Shown here: positions 1 to 7,593 of the stretch, piece by piece
Position numbering within the stretch: position 1 is the first letter of the stretch
How the letters are laid out: each line of letters starts with the position of its first letter
Source: Methanobacterium sp. Maddingley MBC34
GTDB lineage: Archaea; Methanobacteriota; Methanobacteria; Methanobacteriales; Methanobacteriaceae
Direction of reading: 5' to 3'
Length of the DNA stretch: 12,486 bases
NCBI GenBank assembly: GCA_000309865.1
Contig: AMGN01000034.1
Location: 1 to 12,486, forward strand
Notes under the pieces: generated by a model
Database searches by the model: none
Told to the model about the DNA's origin: nothing
What the model saw: only the letters and a program-made list of their open reading frames with translations
Made by a program: the position numbers and the translations under genes

Positions 1-405
<405 letters not shown>

Positions 406-429
406 GTTCAGCTTGTAAAACGTACATTG

Positions 430-465
430 GCTACGGGCTTTCACAAATCGCAAGAAGCCCCTAGC
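430..465 (-). promoter_or_regulatory. Hairpin in the thiC leader
   Basis: On the minus strand GCTA, one mismatch, then a GGGCTT-type arm pairs back to AAGCCC and TAGC around a 14-base loop: ten pairs with a single C/C (G/G on the other strand) mismatch. It lies about 40 bases before the thiC start. Loop bases CTTG could pair with CAAG at 415-412, a possible weak pseudoknot. It does not match the TPP riboswitch core as I know it. It could equally be a DNA operator for a thiamin regulator such as ThiR. Confidence 0.5.
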
Positions 466-537
466 AACTGATTAATGTTAATCTTAATTTGATTTCTACA
501 TTACCCATAAAAATAGATATGGTTTTTTAGCGTATAA

Positions 538-588
538 TCTGGGATCTATTCAGAAAGCCAAGCTCGAGGTTAATACTTAAATCCCAGA
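538..588. repeat. 8-bp perfect inverted repeat with 35-base loop
   Basis: TCTGGGAT at 538-545 and ATCCCAGA at 581-588 are perfect complements. Inside, AGCC at 556-559 can pair with GGTT at 568-571. On the plus strand the stem is followed directly by ACA at 589-591. The inner stem is short, so this is recorded only as a structured element of unknown role. Confidence 0.45.
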
Positions 589-683
589 ACATGGGCATTT
601 TCATTCAGTTGAAATATATTACATTTACCCGGTCATCATATGGATTGATATTATATTGATTCTAAGTTTAGTTGTAACTTTTT

Positions 684-739
684 GATTGGATATATGATAT
701 TATTTGGATATAGAATATTATTCGATTGGATATACGAAC
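684..739. repeat. Threefold imperfect direct repeat (GGATATA units)
   Basis: GATTGGATATA-type units start near 684, 702 and 724, about 18-22 bases apart, each followed by an A/T-rich tail ending in TATTA in the first two. The array begins just downstream of the stop codon of the PfkB-family gene (minus strand). Role unknown; low-complexity A/T sequence makes chance repeats likelier here. Confidence 0.4.
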
Positions 740-743
740 AATG

Positions 744-1667
<924 letters not shown>

Positions 1668-1756
1668 TGCCTTATTTCTATTTTGAGTTTATTTAAAATT
1701 TACCATCTGACTATATTTTCAAAATGAACTAATCTCTGAATTTTAAATCCCTCAGA

Positions 1757-1787
1757 AAATCATTGATAGTCTGTCAAATAATGATTT
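1757..1787. promoter_or_regulatory. 8-bp inverted repeat between regulator and kinase genes
   Basis: AAATCATT at 1757-1764 and AATGATTT at 1780-1787 are perfect complements around a 15-base spacer that itself contains TTGA and TCAA. It lies about 100 bases before the kinase start and 60 after the regulator stop, so it could be an operator of the kinase gene or part of the regulator terminator. Confidence 0.35.
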
Positions 1788-1847
1788 AAAAGAGAATAAG
1801 TACATATGATTCGTTTTATGACAAATTTTATTATAATGATTAATAAA

Positions 1848-2732
1848 TTATCCAATTCTCCCAAAACCCCACTCACTGATTATTTCTTGACCCTTTCCCT
1901 GGATGAAATTGGAAAAATCTTCAAGTTCCTCTTTTTTATGAGGGATGACCATGCTGAGTATATGACTGGTATCATCAGCCATAATATCAGACACAGTAAA
2001 AGAATCAATAATGGGGGTCATAAAACTCCTGTTTTGAAAAGTTAAAAGATCTTCTCGAGTTTTAACCATTTTAAGGGCATTTTGGGGAAAACTACATAGA
2101 TCAACGATTTCATAATCAACACGTAACTGATCCAGGGTGTTCCAGGCCAGTCGCTGGGCAGAATGAATGACTTCCACAAATTTTCTACCATGGAGCTGGT
2201 CAACATTCTCCAAGTATTCATCAGATCCAGATACCAACACCAGATCATCTCTGGCTATGGGTATGAAGTCAAGATCATGCATAAAAGCATGCACGGGGTC
2301 GTCTAAAACCAGAATATCCACCAGACCCATCTCAACCATTTTAAGAGCGTTTAAATCATCGGTAGTGTAAATCGTCGCTTCCATGCCGTATTGGCGTGCT
2401 AAAACATCCATCAAACCAGTGGCAATAGGACCCCCACCTATAACTGGCACATCTGATTCCTCTAATCGTCTTAGATATCGCCGATATTTTTCCAGGATCA
2501 ATATCCCCTGGGGGCTGAGACCGGAACCTGCTCCGGTTGTTTCCACTAATTTAAAACCCAACTTTCCTTCAGCGTCACGAATTCGCCGATTTAAAACTGC
2601 ATGTGATATTCCCAATCTTTTAGCAGCTTCTCGCTGGGACCAGGTGTTGGTGATCTCAGTTAAAGCCTCGAAAAGCCGGTAACTGAATGTTTCACCCTTT
2701 ATGCATAGGTTTAAACTGGGATGAAACTCCAT
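1848..2732 (-). CDS. Transcription regulator: ModE-type HTH plus binding-protein-like sensor domain
   Basis: 294 residues. Residues about 17-88 form a ModE/LysR-like winged helix: the core WSQREAAKRLGISHAVLNRR at 31-50 is the helix-turn-helix and ETTGAGSGLSPQG at 64-76 resembles the ModE wing loop. From about 96 to 290 the sequence reads like a type 2 periplasmic-binding-protein fold (IGGGPIATGLMDVLA, then TTDDLNALKMVEMGLVDILVLDD), but there is no signal peptide or membrane segment, so it is a cytoplasmic ligand sensor. Such proteins are often linked to molybdate or tungstate metabolism; the ligand here is not known. ATG at 2732 is preceded by GGAG with a five-base gap. It diverges from the hexuloisomerase gene and may control that gene, itself, or the cofactor genes to the right. 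LysR family is the main alternative label. Confidence 0.8.
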   Translation of the reverse strand: MEFHPSLNLCIKGETFSYRLFEALTEITNTWSQREAAKRLGISHAVLNRRIRDAEGKLGFKLVETTGAGSGLSPQGILILEKYRRYLRRLEESDVPVIGGGPIATGLMDVLARQYGMEATIYTTDDLNALKMVEMGLVDILVLDDPVHAFMHDLDFIPIARDDLVLVSGSDEYLENVDQLHGRKFVEVIHSAQRLAWNTLDQLRVDYEIVDLCSFPQNALKMVKTREDLLTFQNRSFMTPIIDSFTVSDIMADDTSHILSMVIPHKKEELEDFSNFIQGKGQEIISEWGFGRIG

Positions 2733-2908
2733 ACTTTCTCCTTTTAAAATTCACATGTTTATAAAATAATTTTGATGAGTAGTGTAGGGATTTGTATAAG
2801 AATTGTATGAAATAGGACTTATATATATCAGGCCACTATAAAAAATCATATAGATTACTACTATTAATTTATGCAGTAAATTTACAATAATTTTAAAAAA
2901 ATATAATA
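2733..2908. promoter_or_regulatory. Divergent promoter region with shared TATA-like core and tandem 11-bp repeat
   Basis: TATATATA at 2820-2827 could serve as TATA box in either direction; a second plus-strand candidate, CTATAAAA, starts near 2836. TTGTATAAGAA (2792-2802) and TTGTATGAAAT (2803-2813) form two head-to-tail 11-base units, one helical turn apart, placed where the minus-strand transcript of the regulator would begin. This is a plausible autoregulatory operator; no experimental support can be read from sequence. Confidence 0.45.
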
Positions 2909-3514
2909 ATGGTGCTAATATTGAAACAAATGATTCTCAACGATGCTATAGAAGAAATAGTGGATAATGTGCACTCTGTTTCTGCAGAACTTGACCCTGA
3001 AAACATTGAAGACATGACTCGTCTCTTAAAAACATCCAAAAACGTTTTTGTAATGGGGCTGGGGCGTTCGGGCCTGGTGGCCCGGGCATTTGCCATGCGA
3101 CTCATGCACCTTGGAATTAGTGTTTACGTGGTGGGAGAAACCACAACTCCTGCTTTAACCAGTGAAGACTGCCTTTTATCGATTTCAGGTTCAGGTGAAA
3201 CCTTCAGCATTATCAGTGCCGCGAATATTGCCCATAAAAGGGGAACCAAGATCATCGCTGTAACCTCATATGTGGATTCCACCCTGGGTGAGATGGCTGA
3301 TCTGGTGGTGCATATAAAAGGACGTACTAAGATTGATTCAGAAAAAAACTACATAACCCGGCAGATGAATGGAAAACACCAGTCTTTATCACCCATGGGA
3401 ACTCTTTTCGAGGTAACCAGCCTGATATTTCTGGACAGCCTTATTGCCCAGTTAATGGTTGAAATGGGAAAAACAGAAGAGGATATGAAGGCCAGGCACA
3501 CGGTTATTGAATAA
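2909..3514 (+). CDS. hxlB: 6-phospho-3-hexuloisomerase (SIS domain)
   Basis: Interconverts D-arabino-hex-3-ulose 6-phosphate and fructose 6-phosphate. In methanogens lacking an oxidative pentose phosphate route this step of the reversed ribulose monophosphate pathway helps make pentoses. At 201 residues it is a single SIS domain: GLGRSG at 50-55, FAMRLMHLG at 61-69, VGETTTP at 75-81, SGSGET at 93-98 and GTLFE at 164-168, with Glu168 at the position of the proposed catalytic glutamate. These blocks match the archaeal enzyme family (for example M. jannaschii MJ1247) rather than generic SIS sugar isomerases. The start is uncertain: ATG at 2909 has no clear ribosome site, and ATG at 2930 would remove seven residues without touching the domain. 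No hexulose-phosphate synthase gene is adjacent; in methanogens it is often fused to Fae elsewhere. Confidence 0.92.
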   Translation: MVLILKQMILNDAIEEIVDNVHSVSAELDPENIEDMTRLLKTSKNVFVMGLGRSGLVARAFAMRLMHLGISVYVVGETTTPALTSEDCLLSISGSGETFSIISAANIAHKRGTKIIAVTSYVDSTLGEMADLVVHIKGRTKIDSEKNYITRQMNGKHQSLSPMGTLFEVTSLIFLDSLIAQLMVEMGKTEEDMKARHTVIE

Positions 3515-3622
3515 CCGTTATCCAATATTTTTTTATAACTTTATCTTATATTATTAGTTTTACTTTCTTTATTATTCTATTTCATTTTTGCCTGCACATT
3601 TTATTTACTGTGCATAAACTAA
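3515..3622. terminator. Convergent terminator region with T-runs and a 6-bp hairpin
   Basis: Between two convergent stops. On the plus strand a run of seven T lies at 3528-3534, followed by T-rich sequence, typical of archaeal termination. TGCACA at 3593-3598 pairs with TGTGCA at 3609-3614 around ten bases and could serve the minus-strand fdhD transcript. Confidence 0.5.
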
Positions 3623-4363
3623 TTAGAGAATTATACGATGGGGGTGGGTGTAAATATTGAATCTACCATCTCTTAAAAAACCGATAAGGGTAATGCCTGC
3701 TTTTTCACCTATTCGCAAACCTTCCACTGTGGGGGCAGCTTTGGTAACCATAATAGATATACCCACATTGGCCAGCTTAACCACCCTATCTGGGGGTATC
3801 CTACCACTGCAGACAATGAAACTTTTTGAAAAATCAATTCCCTTTTTTAAACCGGCGCCGATGACTTTATCCACGGCCACATGGCGGCTGACATCCTCCC
3901 GGACAATGAAATGACCCTCACTTACAAGTGCTGCCACATGTGTGCCCCCTGTTTTGGACCAGACTTCTGCTTTTTCGATTAGTAACTGGTATGACTCAAT
4001 AATTTTATCCTTTCCAACCTTCAAATCAGAGCTAACATGGGGTATGGTCTGGTCTTGATGCACCCATCCATCGTAACAGGAAAGATCGTCAGTTTTCAAA
4101 TGTTCCTCTTCATTTAAACGAACTTGGATTGTATCGGATTCCACGGTGATTTCTTTAAGATCGTCCATGGAATGGATGTACCTTTCATCCAGCAGATAAC
4201 CTATGGTGAAGTCTTCCAGGTTCTCTGGACTTAAGTAAAATTTACCCAGCAGGGTCCCGTTAACCACTAGTTCCATCTTAGCATCAATGGCTACCAGGTC
4301 TTCAGTATGCCGGGCTTCCTCTTTTACCTTAATTATATTGGTTTTCTGGAACATTTTGTTCAT
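3623..4363 (-). CDS. fdhD: Formate dehydrogenase accessory sulfurtransferase FdhD
   Basis: FdhD passes sulfur to the Mo/W bis-pterin cofactor of formate dehydrogenase before insertion. 246 residues. Hallmarks: TGGTH at 138-142, REDVSRHVAVDKVIGA at 155-170, SGRIPPD at 186-192, TKAAPT at 208-213 and GITLIGFLR...FNIYTH at 223-240. The only cysteines are Cys96 (LSCYDGW, at the position of the active loop) and Cys185, so the CxxC pair described for E. coli FdhD is absent. It is the last gene of the minus-strand cofactor cluster, 178 bases after modE, and may have its own promoter. The start at 4363 has a weak ribosome site (GGATG); a second Met three codons later is possible. Its presence suggests that the organism makes formate dehydrogenase, though that gene is not in the window. 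Confidence 0.93.
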   Translation of the reverse strand: MNKMFQKTNIIKVKEEARHTEDLVAIDAKMELVVNGTLLGKFYLSPENLEDFTIGYLLDERYIHSMDDLKEITVESDTIQVRLNEEEHLKTDDLSCYDGWVHQDQTIPHVSSDLKVGKDKIIESYQLLIEKAEVWSKTGGTHVAALVSEGHFIVREDVSRHVAVDKVIGAGLKKGIDFSKSFIVCSGRIPPDRVVKLANVGISIMVTKAAPTVEGLRIGEKAGITLIGFLRDGRFNIYTHPHRIIL

Positions 4364-4477
4364 TTACATCCACTTCCACAATACCCTTAAAAAAAATACC
4401 TTACGAGAATAAAGTTAATTGAATAAAATAAAGTAAGATCTTAAATTCAATGATTGCTGAACTCTAAAGGATGTTTT

Positions 4478-4487
4478 GATATATTAA
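4478..4487 (-). promoter_or_regulatory. Candidate TATA box for fdhD
   Basis: On the minus strand the sequence reads TTAATATATC about 115 bases before the fdhD start, inside the 178-base modE-fdhD gap. It is a reasonable archaeal TATA match, but the region is A/T-rich and readthrough from modE is equally possible. Confidence 0.3.
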
Positions 4488-4541
4488 CTCACGCATCGAG
4501 CACCAATAGGGGGTTTTGAATAATTCCATTTATAACTATTT

Positions 4542-5234
4542 CTATAATTTAACTACAGCAATTGCAGCAGCTTTAAATCCTACAAAAACTTCTTTTCCAA
4601 GATCTAATTTTAATTCATCCCTTGCATACTGGGTGATATCGGCAAATAGATTTACGTTGTCCAGATCTATATTTAATCGCACAACCTGGTTTTTTAGTTC
4701 CATTCTGGTTATAGTTCCTTTGAAAACGTTTCTTACACTGGATTTTTGTGGTTCAAGTGTCAGGAAAATATCTTCAGGGCTAATTAAAACTAAAATTTTT
4801 TCCCCTACTTCAAAATCGCCTCTAAGGGGTAAAATAACTCTTTTATCGCCAAAATAGATGTTAATAATTTTTTTTTCTTCATCTATTTCAGCAATTTCAG
4901 ATTCTATTTCATTTACATCAGTGTGCATTTTTATTACGCTTTCCACTTTCCTGTATTCTCTTAAAAGGAGTTTTCCTGTAGTGGTTAGTTCACTTCCTCC
5001 TCCTCCGCCTTTACCTCCCCGTTTAGTTAAAACTAGTAGATCATTCAAGTCATGTTCAAGGTTTTCAATGTATTTAAGGGCACTTCTATAGGGTATGTCT
5101 GATTTCTGGGAAGCCCTGGTAATGGATCCGCACTCATCAATGAATTTTAAAAGATTAAACTTTTTCTTATCCAGTAATATGAGTTTTTCACCAATTTCTA
5201 ACCTATACTCTGGTTCATCTTTAGATTTGGTCAT
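4542..5234 (-). CDS. modE: ModE-family molybdate/tungstate-responsive regulator
   Basis: 230 residues. The winged helix spans about 25-100, with the helix-turn-helix at about 36-56 and the diagnostic glycine-rich wing RGGKGGGGGSELT at 72-84. A TOBE/Mop oxyanion-binding domain covers about 165-229 (VFKGTITRMELKNQVVRLNID, then KEVFVGFKAAAIAVVKL). The segment 120-160 (VILPLRGDFEVGEKILVLISPEDIF) is the strand-rich linker that precedes such domains. E. coli ModE has two Mop repeats in 262 residues, whereas only one is plain here. It should be a cytoplasmic dimer that binds DNA according to molybdate or tungstate level. ATG at 5234 is preceded by GGGGG. It lies 136 bases after moaA and has a palindrome-flanked TATA box of its own, so autoregulation is plausible. 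Likely targets include the fwd genes and the cofactor genes, by inference. Confidence 0.92.
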   Translation of the reverse strand: MTKSKDEPEYRLEIGEKLILLDKKKFNLLKFIDECGSITRASQKSDIPYRSALKYIENLEHDLNDLLVLTKRGGKGGGGGSELTTTGKLLLREYRKVESVIKMHTDVNEIESEIAEIDEEKKIINIYFGDKRVILPLRGDFEVGEKILVLISPEDIFLTLEPQKSSVRNVFKGTITRMELKNQVVRLNIDLDNVNLFADITQYARDELKLDLGKEVFVGFKAAAIAVVKL

Positions 5235-5280
5235 TGAAAACCCCCATTAATTCTTGATTTTGTGGTGTAATAATTTAATC

Positions 5281-5340
5281 ACAATATATTGTTTGTAATC
5301 GGTTAAAGATAATTTATGTGATCAATATTTATAGTGATCA
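5281..5340 (-). promoter_or_regulatory. modE promoter with two flanking palindromes and a third in the leader
   Basis: On the minus strand TATAAATA (5333-5326) is a strong TATA box. It sits between two TGATCA palindromes at 5335-5340 and 5319-5324, so a protein bound to both would cover it. Initiation would fall near 5304. The perfect 12-base palindrome ACAATATATTGT at 5281-5292 lies just downstream. The layout suits repression; ModE itself is the obvious candidate. Confidence 0.55.
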
Positions 5341-5370
5341 TATGAATACTTCCATGTTATTGCTGCCCAG

Positions 5371-6300
5371 TCATGAGCATTTATCATAAAATGGTTCTCT
5401 ATTTTCTATGGCCTTTAAGAATAACTTTTTGAGTTCTTCATTGGATTTTCCCTGCCTCATTGGCTCTATAAAATCAACCAAATTATCATTCCTCAGTAAG
5501 CATGGTTTTAACTTACCTTCGGGGGTTATGCGTATCCTGGTGCAGTTTTTGCAGAACTGGGTGTTGTCCATGGGTTTAACCACCTCGATCTCCCCTCCAT
5601 TCACGAAGTATTTCTTCCGGTCCTGCATGAAACGCCTTGTTTTGACCTTATCTGCCATATTTGCCAATTGTTCCTCTAAGTCATCCATTTTATAATGGTA
5701 ATCATCAATAAAACCGTTATCCGGACAATTGTCAGTTTTTAAAAGTTCAATAAGTTGTAGTACTGCTTCATTTTCCTGACAGAAGTTGAACATGTCCCAG
5801 ATTTCCTCATGGTTCAGTCCTTTCATTACCACCATGTTCACTTTAACTGGGTAAAGACCAGATTCAGCAGCACTGATTATGCCCTGTTTTGCCCTTTGGA
5901 GGTAGTCCTTTTTGGTAATGAATCGATAGGTTTCAGGGTTGAGCGTATCAAGGCTCACATTAACCCGGTTGAGCCCAGCTTCCACCAAACTATCTGCGTA
6001 TTTATCTAAAAAAGTTCCGTTGGTGGTTATGGAGACATCTTTAAATCCTATTGATGATATTTTGGACACAATTTCCACAATATCGTCACGGATCAGTGGT
6101 TCTCCACCTGAAAGTCTGATTTTCTGCACCCCAATGTTGCGGGCAACCTGGGCGATACGATGTATCTCATCAGGTGTCATTTCGTATTTTTGAGGTAATA
6201 TGCCGTCGTGGTGGCAGTAAAAACAGTTTACATTGCAGCGATTTGTTATTGATATCCTTAGGGATATTATGGGGCGCTGGTAAGTATCAGTTACTGTCAT
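5371..6300 (-). CDS. moaA: GTP 3',8-cyclase MoaA (molybdopterin synthesis, radical SAM)
   Basis: MoaA uses S-adenosylmethionine and two [4Fe-4S] clusters to turn GTP into 3',8-cyclo-GTP, the first step to molybdopterin. 309 residues. The SAM cluster motif is CNVNCFYC with Cys22, Cys26 and Cys29; GGEP is at 65-68. The C-terminal substrate cluster is Cys250, Cys253 and Cys267 (CxxC then 13 residues then C). Arg15, Arg255 and Arg257 correspond to the GTP-binding arginines known in MoaA. The protein ends FYDKCS, without the Gly-Gly tail of bacterial and human MoaA. ATG at 6300 follows the mobB stop by 13 bases, with GAAGGT about eight bases before it, so mobB and moaA are surely cotranscribed. 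It serves both tungsten and molybdenum pterins. Confidence 0.95.
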   Translation of the reverse strand: MTVTDTYQRPIISLRISITNRCNVNCFYCHHDGILPQKYEMTPDEIHRIAQVARNIGVQKIRLSGGEPLIRDDIVEIVSKISSIGFKDVSITTNGTFLDKYADSLVEAGLNRVNVSLDTLNPETYRFITKKDYLQRAKQGIISAAESGLYPVKVNMVVMKGLNHEEIWDMFNFCQENEAVLQLIELLKTDNCPDNGFIDDYHYKMDDLEEQLANMADKVKTRRFMQDRKKYFVNGGEIEVVKPMDNTQFCKNCTRIRITPEGKLKPCLLRNDNLVDFIEPMRQGKSNEELKKLFLKAIENREPFYDKCS

Positions 6301-6313
6301 TTATGGTTACCTT

Positions 6314-7021
6314 CTATTGGTTGATGTCGTGTTGTATCAGGAGTTCGATTTTTTGGGGTTCGCCATGTTCTTTGATTTTAAGGGCGCTGATCATACCCAG
6401 GAATGTGTTTTCAATGAATTTATTAACAAATGGATTCATGGGGATGCGGTTCCCATTAACTTTAAGAATGACATCTGACATCTGTTTCATGACACATAGA
6501 TCTTCTTTAGCTTCTCCTTTTACCATGGCCAGTGCCATTTCATGGCAGTTTTCATAGCCACAGTCACCACAGTTCATGTTTGGCAGTTTACCAAAACTCC
6601 TCTCTTCAACCAGATCTGCTAGTTTTCCAATGGATTCCTCATCCAGTTCACGCACATCAACCTGGGCCAGACTGAAAGGATCATCTAATGTAGAAGTAGA
6701 AATTTTAGCATAATTAGCAGGTTTATATCCTTCTAATACTAGGAAATCTAGTTTATATAGCTGTTCTACACTGTTTATTATTGTTTCAAGATCCATGTCT
6801 TCATTCACGATGAAGAAGGTTTCTTCTCCTCCAGCACCCACCACTATTTCCGCTCCAGCTTCCCGGTGTTTCCAAGTGTCCTTTCCTTCAACATCTAATT
6901 TAACATGAGTATGTTTCACAGTGCCTACTTTTAACCCTCTCTTAACTAGCTCACTCACCAGCAGGGTGACCAAAGTGGTTTTACCGGTGTTTTTAGTTCC
7001 TGCCACTGATACTATCTTCAT
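6314..7021 (-). CDS. mobB: MobB-type GTPase with C-terminal [4Fe-4S] domain
   Basis: 235 residues. Residues 1-125 are the MobB P-loop GTPase: GTKNTGKTT at 8-16 (Walker A), KHTHV at 36-40, DTWKHREAGAEIVV at 48-61, and VLEGYK at 95-100. MobB assists MobA in adding GMP to molybdopterin to make the guanine dinucleotide cofactor used by formylmethanofuran and formate dehydrogenases. Residues about 145-180 form a separate Fe-S module with Cys151, Cys154, Cys159 and Cys176 (CGDCGYENC, then C), like the small Fe-S domain of RnfB and related proteins. Bacterial MobB lacks this. A further 55 residues at the C terminus (about 181-235) are not recognised. ATG at 7021 is preceded by GAGGTG with a five-base gap. 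First gene of the leftward cofactor cluster, divergent from fwd. Confidence 0.9.
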   Translation of the reverse strand: MKIVSVAGTKNTGKTTLVTLLVSELVKRGLKVGTVKHTHVKLDVEGKDTWKHREAGAEIVVGAGGEETFFIVNEDMDLETIINSVEQLYKLDFLVLEGYKPANYAKISTSTLDDPFSLAQVDVRELDEESIGKLADLVEERSFGKLPNMNCGDCGYENCHEMALAMVKGEAKEDLCVMKQMSDVILKVNGNRIPMNPFVNKFIENTFLGMISALKIKEHGEPQKIELLIQHDINQ

Positions 7022-7462
7022 GATTACACCTCTACATATGATTGTAAATTCTATCTTTACCCTTTTTAGTTAATCACATTCTCTTACATTATTGTCTTCT
7101 ACACTAACCTCTTTAGATATTGCATAAAAATATTTAGGTATTGTTCATTAATAATGTCCCCAGAAATATGAACTAGTTATTTAGATCAGATGGATCTTCA
7201 TACAATATGACTCATTAAATAAAGGTTAGTATTAACTTAGCTGCTCTGAATGGTTAAGCAAATTAGGTATATCTATTTATAATTGGGTAAAATTCAATCA
7301 GGATTACTGAAATACTTATATTGGACGTTGGGGACTCAATGGAATATAATATTGCCGAATTTTTTTAGCAAATTAGTTTAAGCACAGCAAATTTGTCCTT
7401 TGTTTATTTAGAGGATAAATTTATTAGATATTGAATTCTCAAGTTGGATCTTATCAAGTTTT

Positions 7463-7480
7463 AATGTGTGATTACAACAC
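7463..7480. promoter_or_regulatory. Copy 1 of a paired imperfect palindrome upstream of fwdF
   Basis: AATGTGTGATTACAACAC, with GTGT and ACAC as complementary ends. Its sequence recurs 78 bases downstream at 7541, sharing AATGTGT and CAACAC. The repetition makes a specific protein-binding site more likely than chance. Confidence 0.45.
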
Positions 7481-7519
7481 TCAGATATATATTATTTTCT
7501 ATATAAATTTTTAGGGAAA

Positions 7520-7530
7520 TTATATATATT
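7520..7530 (+). promoter_or_regulatory. Candidate TATA box for the fwd operon
   Basis: TTATATATATT preceded by GGGAAA, a reasonable TFB recognition element. Initiation would fall near 7545-7555, inside palindrome copy 2, leaving a leader of about 200 bases. A second candidate, ATTTATAG near 7584-7591, would initiate around 7612 inside the inverted repeat at 7594-7628. I cannot decide between them. Confidence 0.45.
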
Positions 7531-7540
7531 AAAGCAATCG

Positions 7541-7557
7541 AATGTGTTATCAACACA
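7541..7557. promoter_or_regulatory. Copy 2 of the paired palindrome, at the predicted fwd start site
   Basis: TGTGTT at 7543-7548, three bases ATC, then AACACA at 7552-7557 form a perfect 6-bp inverted repeat. It is the better-preserved copy of the element at 7463-7480 and coincides with the start site predicted from the TATA box at 7520, a position suited to repression. Confidence 0.5.
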
Positions 7558-7593
7558 CATGATATCTTACTCAAAACGCATACATTTATAGCC

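Noticed and set aside
538..600. Possible tRNA or C/D box RNA
   Set aside because: No A-box, B-box, or paired C and D boxes could be fitted on either strand.
4858..5091. Plus-strand frame with a proline run
   Set aside because: The proline run is the antisense of the glycine-rich wing of ModE.
4507..5246. GGGGGTTTT motif at both ends of modE in opposite orientation
   Set aside because: One copy is the modE ribosome site; the other is a short match of about ten bases with no further symmetry. Probably coincidence rather than a mobile element border.
7257..7395. AGCAAATTAG repeats (7257, 7367, weaker at 7386)
   Set aside because: Ten-base A/T-rich repeats in a 724-base A/T-rich gap are not convincing without conservation.
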